DNA from: Effrenium voratum
Lineage: Eukaryota > Sar > Dinophyceae > Suessiales > Symbiodiniaceae
DNA length: 64,000 nucleotides
NCBI GenBank assembly: GCA_963377175.1
Contig: CAUJNA010001768.1
Coordinates: 1-64,000, forward strand
Direction of reading: 5' to 3'
Shown here: positions 19,226 to 27,957 of the stretch, piece by piece
How positions within the stretch are numbered: position 1 is the stretch's first letter
How the letters are laid out: each line of letters begins with the position of its first letter
Position numbers and translations under genes: made by a program
Notes under the pieces: generated by a model
The model's database searches: none
What the model was told of the DNA's origin: nothing
What the model saw: only the letters and a program-made list of their open reading frames with translations

Positions 19226-22125
19226 GAAAATGCTACAACTGTTTACCGCGACTGCCTATTTGCCGATTGCTGATCGACTTCGGTGTGCCTCCTCAACTTG
19301 TCTCCCTCTGGGAACAAGCACTGACCCATTTCGTGCGATACTTCATACTTGGAGGTGATACATTCGGGCCGTTCTCTTCGACCACCGGCATTCCAGAAGG
19401 TGATCCTGTAAGTGTTTTGGCGATGCTCGCCTTCTCCATTCTTTGGAACCGGGCACATACTGACCATTTCACTGAGGCTCCCACTTATGCCGACAACCTC
19501 GAACTGTTTTCCAGGAATTTCACTTCCATTTCCAACCTCTTCGAATCGAACATTTCTTTTCAACTTGCTTGGAAACAAAGTATCGCTTGGGATAAATCCT
19601 GGGTTTGGTCCAATAAACCTTCCGGTCAAAAGCTTTGGCAACAGTTCTTGTCTCACCGCAATCAATCTACTAATACTGACGACATGCCTCCAATTGCCCG
19701 GGTTGCCACTGAACTTGGGGCGGTTATTAACTACACTCCCCTTAGGTTTAAAGGCGACCAACCAGCACGGTTTGTGCAGGCTAGTGCCCGCTTGCGCTCG
19801 GCAAAGGCTCTCCCCTTGTCATGCTCCAATGCGGCCAAGACTGTTTGCTCCGCTGTCCTGCCAGTAGCACTCCATGGGTGTGAAATTATGTTTCCCACTA
19901 ACAATCAGCTCTCCAAGCTCAGGACTGACATCGCACGAGTCATCATTGGCCCCCGGTCCAAAACCAACCCTTGGCTTGCGTGTTGTATCTTGTGTGAGCA
20001 ATGCCTCGATCCACTGTTTCATTGTGTCGTCAACATTTTCAGACTTGTTCGACGCATGATGATCACCGATTTGGCACTGGTGTCGGATGTGTGGGTGGCT
20101 GCACTCGCATTGCAGCGGCATGCCAACGGCAACCGCCGTATGATGCGCACAGGTCCGCGCGCAGCTCTTGTTCGGGCTGCAACCGAGATGCAATTTACTC
20201 TTTTACCCGATTTTTGTGTTCGTACTGCTAGAAGCCATTTGTTTAACATTGCACAATGCAGTGCAAAACAACTCAAACTTCACATTCGATACGCCTGGGA
20301 TGATTTAGTAATGCAACGCATTTTCACCACTAAGCGATGGCAAGAGGTCGAATCAGTCGACTCCTCTACCACTGCATTGATTCTCAACTCTCTGCCAGGT
20401 GAGGAACAAGCCGTCCTTCGCAACCAGCTTGTGGGAGCATTCCAGTCACCCGACATGTATAAACACTGGAAAGAAAGTGATGCCACTACCTGTACCGCGT
20501 GTGGACAGGAGGATATTTGCCAACTGCACACATTCCTGTTTTGCCCGGCTACGACTGCAGTGCGTGAAGATTGGTGCGACTGGCTGAAGGACTTGTCACC
20601 TGCGGATAAGCAGGCTCTCATTCTACCCAGCATGCCAGAGCTTCAAGCCTCAGATGATATTTGGAATATTCTCAGCCAACGTGCTATCCCACAAGCTCGT
20701 TTTTCCATTCCCCGTGAGCAGCCTTGTGTTGTTTACACTGATGGATCTTCTAACCAGGCCCGATCGCACCTTGAAAGGCATGTAGCTTGGGCTATTGTTA
20801 GAGACCATTGCACACTTGACACTCAACGAGTTGATTATATGCAGGATTGGAACCGACGCAATTTCGCCCTACCGCCAACCTTTGAGGTGCTACAAACTGG
20901 CCCTGTGTCCCTATGGCAAACTGTCGCCCGTGCAGAACTGACAGCCATCCTTGTGTCCTTGTGTGGCGCCAACCATGCTGTGGTGTACAGTGACAGCCAG
21001 TATGCAGTCAACCTTGTCAACAACATTCTCTGCCAACCCGATCCCAAACGCTATTGGAAAGCTGACAATTTTGACCTTGTTCTGGCTGTGTGCGCCATTG
21101 CCCCGGCCTGTCAGGCGGCACGTATCTGCAAGATCAAAGCGCATCAGGATCTATGTGCTATTCCAGAACCCCTTGCCAAGTACCATGCCATCGGCAATGC
21201 AATGGCCGATACAGCTGCCAATGCAGCTCGTGCCACGGGTTTCTTGGATACCACTGAACTCATCAGTGGTTTGCAAGCTAGTGCTGCTCTCGCCCGTGCA
21301 AAAACTCGCATGACTATGCAATTTTGTGCACAGGCCACTTTGGCTTTCTTGAGACACTCAAAGGACAAAGAAGATAGTCAACATCTCAATGCCCAGCCTG
21401 CTCGTTGTCGCTTGGGCATGCACATCACATCCACTCAGGCACAAGCCCTGCTGTGGTTCTGTGACCCTGCTTACAGACAACTTGACATCCCTTTGCTACC
21501 CCACAGTGAAATTGAGTTTGCCTTTTGGGGGGTGTCTTATCTCTCTTTGCTCAGAAACTGGCTTGCTGCCCTTCAATGGCCTAGTGAATCGCAAGGTGAC
21601 GGATCACCCGACATTACTTGGTTTGAGCTGTATCTTGATTTTCGCATTGCAACTCAGCGCAATGTACCTTGGAATCAAGGTGGCACCTGCGATGCGCCCA
21701 GATATGCCATGGACCCCCAGCCAGGATACGAGATTGTGCCTCGGCCTCCACTCCAACAGACTTTACGCAATTTTGCCAGCTCCGTGTCACACCTTGCCAC
21801 ACATCTCGGTGCGCGTGTGCTGCCCCCTTTTTGTGTTGAGGTCAAGCGTTGCAATTCGCTCACCCGAGCTTTTGCTTTTGAGGCGGCTGTTGGTCTTTCT
21901 TGCAGGCCGCAGCTGGTGTGCCCGTCAATTTTTCAAACCACTCTTTCTCTTTATGCACATGGCAATGTTTCGGTCCGGGGACATAAGTCTTTCGGTACTT
22001 ACCCTGTTATTCCTTTTGTCCCACCTTGTATCACGATTCCTGAGGAATCTGTGGATGTACAGTTTTCGGCTTCTCGAAAACGTGCCTTTAAGGCTCGTGA
22101 ACGCCGTCGGGCCCGGACTGCGTGA
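19213..22125 (+). pseudogene. LINE ORF2, RT palm, zinc-knuckle-like segment and RNase H
   Basis: The frame opens inside RT motif A (FVQDLRKCYNCLPR), so the apparent N-terminus is only the frameshift point. Motif B is GIPEGDPVS (~19388). Motif C reads YADN (19486-19497) where YADD is usual. A CTACGQ...CQLHTFLFC segment (~20490-20560) resembles the zinc-binding patch found after many LINE RTs. RNase H follows with TDGS (~20737), RAELTA (~20932), YSDSQYAV (~20986) and GNAMADTAAN (~21193), supplying the usual acidic residues. About 300 further residues end in a basic tail (RARERRRARTA). The protein would copy and integrate LINE RNA; this copy cannot because of upstream frameshifts. Confidence 0.85.
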
Positions 22126-22380
22126 ACTCAGTCTTGATGCTCTCGTTTTGTTTCGGCCTTCGCGCCTTTGTGCTTCGTGCACTTCTCACCGCGGGCCAAT
22201 AGTGCCCAAGCTCGCTTGCTCGAACTTGAGGCCCGCATCACCTGTGGGTGCGTGGTCTCTCAGAAAAGTGCCGCGAAAAGTGCCCCGCAGTCGGACGACT
22301 TGGCCTTCCAGGTCTGTCAGACGGAAGCGCAGGTGTCTCAGGGTGATGGGACCCCTAAACGGCCATGAAGTGCCCGTCTG
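22126..22380 (+). other. LINE 3' tail and junction with viral DNA
   Basis: About 255 bp between the ORF2 stop and the resumption of viral sequence at CGGAGGTAGACC. No poly(A), microsatellite or target duplication is visible. A short open stretch (22168-22368) reads a charged peptide but has no recognised relation. Confidence 0.45.
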
Positions 22381-22418
22381 CGGAGGTAGACCTCGCTGTA
22401 TGCCATCATGCGGACGAA
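22380..22418 (-). pseudogene. Penton-like protein, C-terminal remnant
   Basis: Encodes VRMMAYSEVYLRR on the minus strand, matching the C-terminal part of the penton-like gene at 27351-27883. A deletion fuses it directly to the ATPase C-terminus at about 22418; in the other copy those two points lie about 570 bp apart. Confidence 0.5.
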
Positions 22419-23153
22419 GCTGAGCGCCGCTCCCATCGCCTTCTCTTTCCAGTGCAAAACGCTCTTCGAAGCGCATGTGGAACATTTGATTCTTTGGCTT
22501 GAGGTAGTAGACGAAGAGGAAGCTGTAGGGCTCCCGAGTCGCCTGCTCGTAGATCCTGTGCAGCTTGTCCTTCGGCAACAGGTCGCTCAGCTCTTCGATG
22601 ACGGCCTCCAGCTCGTGCTGGTTGCGCAGCCTCCAGCAGCAGAGAAATTGCATGTTCGCCCGCACGGCTGCGCTGATGAGCCTCAGCTTCTGGGAGCTCA
22701 CCCAGGTGCTGATTTGCAGGTGCCGGCCCCTGATGAAGAGTGAGGTTTGTGGAGCTGTGGGCTATCTGCAAAGTCGTCGCAGATTATCAGCACCTGATAC
22801 AGCTTCTTCATCTCCAACTTCTTGGATGTCTCGGTGATCTTGCGCTGCCTCTGGATGATGCCCCGCAGCGCCGCCTCGTCCCACTCGTCCCAGTAAGCTT
22901 GCTCCTGTTCGGTATTCACGCCCAGGTCCTGCTCTATGTACTTCTTGACGGGGATCCAGCCGTCGTCGATGTTCACGCTGGGACTGAAGATATAGATTTT
23001 CTCGACCTCCAGAATCATGCTGATCAGCGCCACGGTTTTGCCGGACTTGCTGGGGCCGAGGAAGATACCTGTGCATGGTACCAGGGGCACCACGGGGTCC
23101 GAGGGCTGTTTGCTGCTATACTCAGCCGTAGGAAACAGCTTGATCTTCCCCAT
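22419..23153 (-). pseudogene. Genome-packaging ATPase (A32/FtsK-HerA type), copy A
   Basis: Minus-strand gene, start MGKIKLFPTAEYSSKQ (ATG 23153-23151). It shows Walker A GPSKSGKT (~23035-23060), a Walker B-like LIICDDFADSP (~22770), LFIRGRHLQISTWVSSQKLR (a conserved post-Walker B block, ~22680-22740) and a C-terminal block with FLCCWRLRNQHELE and EPYSFLFVYYL. In viruses of this lineage the enzyme pumps DNA into capsids. Defects: a small deletion shifts the frame between HKPH and LFIRGRH (~22735), five residues are missing after the Walker A helix compared with copy B, and the C-terminus runs into penton sequence. It faces the MTase gene with 52 bp between start codons. Confidence 0.85.
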
Positions 23154-23205
23154 CTCCTTTGCCTTACTTCCCAAATTCGACGGGAAGCCGGGCAGTGAGA
23201 CCGGG

Positions 23206-23991
23206 ATGAATCTAAAGGCTGGCATGCGGCTGAAGTACATGGGAAGCAAATCGTGGTTGGCCCCACACATGGACCGGCTGCTGGGGGACGTCGCTGTGCT
23301 TCACTCTCCCTTCTTCGGCTCTGGAAAGCTGGAGTACTACCTCGCAGCCCGGCGTCCGGCCCTGAAGGTGCGCGGCGTCGACGCCTTCGAGCCCGTCGCA
23401 AACCTGCACCGCTGCTACTTGAGGCAAGACCCGGTCTTCCTGCGCTCCTTGCTGCGCCTGGCAGGGTGCAAGGTAGACAGGCGCTTCTACTTCAGTCACC
23501 TCCTGCCGGGCACTCAGAGAGGCCGCGCCGGGCGCCGGGCTGCCTGCCCATACGTCCTGCTGCGCAACAGCTTCTCGGGAAAGTGGGGCTCGAGCAGCGT
23601 GCGGCGTCTGCAGCGGCCACCGCGCAATGTGACCGTGCGATGTCAGGACGCACTGGGCTATCTACGCGCTCTGCCCCGCCAGGCACCCCGACAGGCCATA
23701 TATGCCGATCCTCCCTACATCTTCCCAGGCCGCAGCATGAACTACTATGGCACGAGGAGGCGGGGGCATGACCTGGCCTTCCACTCGGAGCTCCGAGACG
23801 CGCTCTTCGCAAGCGGCCTGCCCTTCGTCCTGAGCATAAACGACGTGCCTGATGCCTGGGAGCTCTACAGCAGGGCCGGCTCCATCACAAGGCTGTGCTC
23901 TGGCAAGAACGGCTCCAAGCCCGAGCTGCTGGTAGTGCACCGGGGCAATCCTGCTGTGGCGACAGGATTGAGTGAAGCAATCCTGCGCTGA
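23206..23991 (+). CDS. D12-class adenine-N6 DNA methyltransferase, copy A (best preserved)
   Basis: Open frame of 261 codons plus stop from ATG 23206; a second ATG at 23224 (MRLKYMGSK) is the likelier ancestral start because copy B has ATA at the first position. Motifs: KYMGSKSWLAPH near the N-terminus, FFGSG (AdoMet-binding motif I, ~23310), DAFEPVANLHRCY, and YADPPYIFPGR (catalytic DPPY, 23705-23716). This is the Dam/D12 pattern, with a length usual for that family. It methylates adenine in DNA; a viral genome-marking role is inferred. The last residues and stop lie inside a 32-bp hairpin array. Compared with copy B it lacks a FTQQRPL-like segment before SSVRRLQRP, so it may be functionally impaired. 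Confidence 0.85.
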   Translation: MNLKAGMRLKYMGSKSWLAPHMDRLLGDVAVLHSPFFGSGKLEYYLAARRPALKVRGVDAFEPVANLHRCYLRQDPVFLRSLLRLAGCKVDRRFYFSHLLPGTQRGRAGRRAACPYVLLRNSFSGKWGSSSVRRLQRPPRNVTVRCQDALGYLRALPRQAPRQAIYADPPYIFPGRSMNYYGTRRRGHDLAFHSELRDALFASGLPFVLSINDVPDAWELYSRAGSITRLCSGKNGSKPELLVVHRGNPAVATGLSEAILR

Positions 23992-24002
23992 CAACAGGAT
24001 TG
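23946..24002 (+). repeat. 32-bp hairpin array at the MTase 3' end, copy A
   Basis: Two stem-loops CAATCCTG-N9-CAGGATTG at 23946-23970 and 23978-24002, spaced exactly 32 bp. The second overlaps the MTase stop. Equivalent arrays follow all other MTase copies in the window. Candidate RNA 3'-end or structural signal. Confidence 0.75.
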
Positions 24003-24760
24003 ACTGAAAGGCACCAGGCCCGCGCCAGGCCCGCACCAGGCCCGCGCCAGGCCCGCGCCAGGCCCGCGCCAGGCCCCAATCCGACTTCGGTATGGAGCGA
24101 ATTTCCGACGGAGCTGATTTCGCTTTTCCAAGCCTTTTGCGCACTTTTCGGCCCCAAACAGAGGGGTGACGAAGCGGTGACATCGCGGTGAGAGCGTTTT
24201 TGGGCCAAAAAGCGCCGTTTTGGGACGGTAACAAAAGCCGATGGTGAGATGGCTTAGGCGTTTATCTCCGGAGCGACGTTTCGGAGGTTCGATTCCACCC
24301 CGGTACCTCGGCGGGCTAGAAAGGCGGTGACTAGTTCAGCGGGCTGCCGTGTTATGTGGGAGAACCTCGGCAGGCTGTCGTGTTAGACACCGGCGACAGA
24401 GGTGGTGTACCTCGGCAGGCTGACGTGTTAGAGACCGGTGACAAGCTCAGAGTACTCAGCGCTGGAATTCGCAGGCTTTTCGGGGCAGAAAACGGAATTC
24501 GGAGCACATCAAACGCCTGGAGCCGGTTTTCGGCGGAATTTGGAGGCCCAGGCAGCACATTTGACGCCGGACACGAAAAACGCACTTTTCGGAGTTCGCC
24601 GTTTTCAGCGCTTTTTGCTCCAAAAACGGAGCGGCGACGAAGCGGTGACATCGCTGGTGACAAGTTCAGCGGGTTGGAAATTATGCAGTTTTGGAGCGTT
24701 TTGGGACCAAAAATCCCAAATAATTAGGTTTTTTCTGCAGTCTTTCCGAACTACTACACG
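24003..24760. repeat. Post-MTase non-coding block, copy 1
   Basis: Starts with AGGCCCGCGCC/AGGCCCGCACC tandem units (24018-24075), then TCCGACTTCGG, then repeated phrases such as GCGCACTTTTCGG, AAGCGGTGACATCG and TTCAGCGGG, and ends with a T-rich stretch at about 24750. It matches blocks at 29600-30330 and 34568-35460 in order and content. A near-consensus tRNA B box (GGTTCGATTCC, 24286-24296) with an A-box-like TGGCTTAGGCG upstream lies inside. No gene was seen. Confidence 0.6.
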
Positions 24761-24779
24761 CAGACGCAGGCCGCCATCG

Positions 24780-24999
24780 CGGGCGCGCTGCTGGCCTACC
24801 GGACGGGCCGCTGGTGCGAGCGCTCGGCCTTGAGCAGCGCATCCTCGCGAGGCCGCTTGTTGGGAGGCCGCTGGGCCGTCAGAGCAGTCGCAAGGCAGCG
24901 AGCGTCCCGCCCCACCCACTCCATAAGCCATGCCTGCACGCATCGGAAGGCCGCCGAGGAAGTCATCTTGAGCAGTGCGGCGGGTTTTTTTAAGACCAT
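24780..24999 (-). pseudogene. Small coiled-coil gene, degenerate copy a
   Basis: Minus-strand fragment with KRPREDALLKAERSH, homologous to the better-preserved copy at 25546-25812. The rest is frame-shifted. Only the RPREDALL block and the 5' flank (CGGCCGAGGAAGTCATCTTGAGCAG) are recognisable. Confidence 0.4.
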
Positions 25000-25239
25000 T
25001 CAAGCATTTGGAACCATTCGAGCATTTGGCGGGCTTTTTTTCTTTGCGTGAGTCCAAGCTCATCAGTGCGTCCGCCTGCAAAGATTTCTGTTCTCTTCCT
25101 CGAGGATCTCGACGCGGCGCTCCAGCGCGTCACGGCGCCAAGTCTCGCGGTTGACCTGCTCTCAAGCAGAGCAGCCCGCTCCCACACCATCCGCAGTTCC
25201 GCTAGATCTCGCGCTCCAGCATCCCGCGGAGAATCCCAC

Positions 25240-25440
25240 AGCGCGCAGCTTCGACGAGGAGATCTTCTTTAAGGGCCGCGATGAGACACCGGCGTGCAGA
25301 CGCTCGGCCTCGAGCAGTGCATCCTCGCGAGGCCGTGCAGAAGGCCGCTGGGCCATCAGAGCGGCCGCAAGGCTGGGAGCGTCTCCTCCACCAACGCGGC
25401 GGACTTCTCCATAAGCCATGCCTGCACGCATCGGAAGGCG
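25240..25440 (-). pseudogene. Small coiled-coil gene, degenerate copy b
   Basis: Minus-strand fragment with ARPREDALLEAERLH, followed in another frame by LIAALKEDLLVEAAR, which corresponds to LIARLDEELLDETLR in copy c. Frameshift between the blocks. Confidence 0.4.
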
Positions 25441-25545
25441 CCGAGAAAGTCATTTTGAGCAGCTGCGGCGGATCGAATCAGCATTATCGAGAAAGCGAGA
25501 AAAACGAGAGCTCGGGATCTTTCTTTTGCTTGCGCGTCCTCAAGC

Positions 25546-25812
25546 TCATCTGTGCGCTCGCACGAGGATCTTGCCTAGGTGCTCCACCCGCTGGCGGAGA
25601 ATTCTGTTGCTGCGCTCCAGCTGGAGATTTCTGTTGTCGCGCTCCCGCTCCTCGCAGCGTAGGGTTTCATCGAGAAGCTCCTCGTCGAGCCGCGCAATGA
25701 GATGCCGGTGCGAGCGCTCGGCCTCGAGCAGCGCGTCCTTGCGAGGCCGCTTGCGTAGCATGTCGCAAGGAGCGTCCTCGTCCGCCCACGCGGCGAATTC
25801 TCCAGAAGCCAT
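25546..25812 (-). CDS. Small coiled-coil protein, copy c
   Basis: Minus-strand ORF of about 88 residues starting MASGEFAAWADEDAP (ATG 25812-25810). After ~20 residues it becomes a continuous charged helix with heptad-like spacing (ALLEAERSH ... LDEELLDETLRCEERERDN ... LERSNRILRQRVEHLG). It is unrecognised. It sits next to the PolB relic and was locally triplicated together with a purine-rich 5' flank (GCGAGAAAACGAGAGCTCGGGATC, near 25500 and 25890). An oligomeric viral accessory protein is possible; no function can be assigned. Confidence 0.45.
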   Translation of the reverse strand: MASGEFAAWADEDAPCDMLRKRPRKDALLEAERSHRHLIARLDEELLDETLRCEERERDNRNLQLERSNRILRQRVEHLGKILVRAHR

Positions 25813-25859
25813 CGGAAGGCCGCCGAGGAAGTCATCTTGAGCAGCTGCGGCGGATCTCA

Positions 25860-26850
25860 TTATCGAGAAAGCGAGAAAGCGAGAAAACGAGAGCTCGGGA
25901 TCTTTTTTTCCGGTTCCGACAGTCTACGCCCAGCAGCGGCTCGCCGCAGCGGCAGTGTCGGAGCGGGCCTCAGAGGCGGGGGCCCCACGAGGAACTCCAT
26001 CACGAGGTCGAAGGGCGCGGAGCCTGGCGGAGCGTAAGCGCCCAGCATCCGCAGCTGCTCCAGGTTGCGCCAGTGTCCCAGCGGGCGCAAGTTGTGAGCG
26101 TCGAGGCCGTAGACCTTGTCGTTGAAGGGCGAGAGCGACTTCTTCTCGACGGTCTCCACGGCGATCTCGTGCGCGCGGCCGCAGCTGCGCGAAGGCCGCC
26201 CTGCGCTCGCTGCCTTCCTCCAGCACCTCCTGGTACTCGAGATGCCGGACGCTGGTCACCGCCTTCTTCGGCACGCCCTTGATTTTGCGCTTCTCCTTGC
26301 GCGCGTGTACATCTTGGAGCGCAGGCCCACGTACTCCAGGATCCTGGCGGGGAAGGTCTCGTCTCCGAGCTTGCCCAGCTGGCCCACACCTCGATGGCCT
26401 TGGCGCGCGCCGCTGCAGAGAGCGCGCTCAGGTCCCTCTCGGGGTCCTTGGACTTGCCGGCCACGTCGAAGAGGGTGGCGCCGTTCAGGTTCGCCTCGGC
26501 CATGGCGTGGAGCGGGTCCTGCAGCTCAAAGATCTGCACCATCACGGAGTCGGTGTCCGTGAAGAGCAGCCTCATCTTCGGGAAGGGCCAGGACGTCGGT
26601 GAAGGTCTCCCACCCCATGAGATTGGCGGTGTTGACGGCCAGCCGGGTCCTCTGCGCTCACCGCCTTCCCAGCCAGCACGCTGTCGTAGCAGTGCTGCTC
26701 CCACACCGCGGGCATTTCCCACGCCTCGGCGCCGCAGAAGTGCTCGAAGGGCATGGGCAGCTTGCGTAGGATGCAGTCCCACGCCTGCTCCAGCTCGCAG
26801 TGCGTCCGCCGCTGTTTGAGAGGTCTTTGAGGCGGAGAGTAGGTCGGCGT
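25860..26850 (-). pseudogene. Protein-primed family B DNA polymerase (PolB) relic, copy A
   Basis: Minus-strand gene with a large internal deletion. The 5' part encodes an exonuclease-side segment (THCELEQAWDCILRKLPMPF ... MPAVWEQHCYDSVLAGKAVS, ~26640-26815). The deletion then joins it at about 26600 to palm motif C, LLFTDTDSVMVQIF (~26555). Downstream are EYVGLRSKMYTR (~26300) and, near the C-terminus, KKSLSPFNDKVYGL (~26110-26150), all typical of the DNA_pol_B_2 (protein-primed/mobile-element) family. Several frameshifts interrupt it. This enzyme replicates linear virus or Polinton genomes. Purine-rich sequence at 25860-25915 marks its 3' end beside the coiled-coil gene. Confidence 0.78.
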
Positions 26851-26945
26851 CGGAGGCAACGGCAACCTCTCCCTCCTCCGCAGCCACTGCTGCCGTCTCC
26901 TCTATGGCCTGTGCTGCGCCACGCTCCACCTCCTGCGCGCGCTGC
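26851..26945 (-). pseudogene. Fragment of the PPSY membrane-protein gene
   Basis: Encodes AQEVERGAAQAIEETAAVAA on the minus strand, nearly identical to 33540-33630. It is sandwiched between PolB and basic-protein sequence, so both flanks are deletion junctions. Confidence 0.55.
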
Positions 26946-27326
26946 CCCAACTGTGGCTCTGTCTTGGGTGCTGCCTTGGGCTTGGGCGCTTGGGAGCTGG
27001 CGCGGCAACTGCCTTGGGTGCTGGCTTGGGCGCTGGCTTGGGTGCTGCCTTGGCTGCTGCCTTGGCTGCTGCCTTGGGTGCTGCCTTGGGTGCTGCCTTG
27101 GACACGGGTGCTGCCTTGGCTGCTGCCTTGGGCGCTGCCTTGGGTGCTGCCTTTGGCTTGGGTGGGGGGAGCGCGCTTGCCTTGGGCTTTGGCTTTGTGG
27201 GAAATCTCACCCTCTTGGGCCGAAAGGGGTGCGCTGGCTCCGTGGGCAGGTCGGGGATTATCTTTTTGCTCTTCGGCAGGGGCAGCTCGGGCGGCTTGGG
27301 CTTGGCGCCGGTTGCGCTTGCTTCAT
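26946..27326 (-). pseudogene. Lys/Pro/Ala-repeat basic protein relic, copy B
   Basis: Starts MKQAQPAP (ATG 27326-27324) but a deletion soon shifts the frame. The repeat region (KAAPKAAPKAA with VSK and PAPK variants) lies at about 26960-27170. The 3' half is deleted into a PPSY-gene fragment. Only 24 bp of AT-rich DNA separate its ATG from the penton stop, a compact viral arrangement. Confidence 0.5.
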
Positions 27327-27350
27327 CGGTTTTTTAACAGAAAAATATTT

Positions 27351-27883
27351 TTTTAAAAGACCTTCGGGGGATTAGACGTGATCCAAAAACAGCTGGCGTT
27401 GGCCAGCTGGGGGCAGCGGAGGTAGACCTCGCTGTATGCCATCATGCGGACGAACTCAAAGACCTGCTGCCCGCCAGAGACGAAGCTGGGGCCAAGCATG
27501 TGGTCGATGCTGAATGGCTTGCTCGGAGAGGCGGCCGGCGAGGTGGGGTAGTCCACAGCGTCTGGGAACTGCTGCTCCAGATCGTTCAGAATGAGCCGGT
27601 TGGTCGTAGGCTACGCTCAGGCTGTTCGTGGTCTCGCTATACGTGGCAGTGGCGAAGTTGGAACTGATCCAGGCTGCCAGCCGGGAGCCCGTGTAGGCGC
27701 CTTCCGCAAGAAGCGCCCAATTCAGCGTGCCGAGTCTGTCGAGAGGAAGCTATCGGCGATTCTGATCTTATAGACGGCCAGCCTGGCGTCGCTCTGCAGG
27801 TGCAGAGACTCTCCCAGGTCTACCTCAAAGTCGCTGTCCGAGCCGGCTACCCTCTTGCGGCTGTCCACGTAGATCGTCGTCAT
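27351..27883 (-). pseudogene. Penton-like (minor capsid) protein
   Basis: Minus-strand gene starting MTTIYVDSRKRVAGSDSDF (ATG 27883-27881), followed by LGESLHL and ARLAVYKIRIADSFLSTD. This opening (a short strand with DSR, then a DF.V.L block) resembles the single-jelly-roll penton proteins of Polintons and Polinton-like viruses. The C-terminal part SIDHMLGPSF ... FEFVRMMAYSEVYLR ... PPKVF and stop at 27351 also fit, but frameshifts near 27720 and 27560 separate the blocks. In such viruses the protein forms the vertex. It lies between the basic-protein and ATPase genes on the same strand. Confidence 0.65.
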
Positions 27884-27957
27884 TCTTTTCTTTAGGAAGC
27901 CACCTGTTCGGCGAACGATGGGTGGCTGGACTGCTGCGACGGAGGTGCAGCAGGATC

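Larger units (their letters stand above)
2971..22380 (+). mobile_element. LINE-type retrotransposon with a nested copia insertion
   Basis: Plus-strand non-LTR element running from the DinoSL to about 22380. It contains ORF1 (3148-16419, split by Copia-1), an ORF2 with an AP-endonuclease-type domain, reverse transcriptase (RT), zinc-knuckle-like segment and RNase H (16453-22125), and a 3' tail without poly(A). Viral sequence flanks both sides. The 5' flank ends GATCCAAAAACAG and the 3' flank resumes CGGAGGTAGACC. Those two strings are separated by only 24 bp in the second viral copy (27393-27416), which serves as an empty-site proxy. No target duplication was seen. Two frameshifts in ORF2 make this copy inactive. 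Excluding Copia-1 and one CAATT it is about 12.2 kb, long for a LINE. Confidence 0.75.

Noticed and set aside
23946..24002. CRISPR-like array (regular palindromic repeats)
   Set aside because: Only two or three units per site, no unique spacers and no cas genes; the context is eukaryotic.
26800..27375. Plus-strand Leu/Gly/Cys-rich frames
   Set aside because: Antisense of the second Lys/Pro/Ala gene copy.
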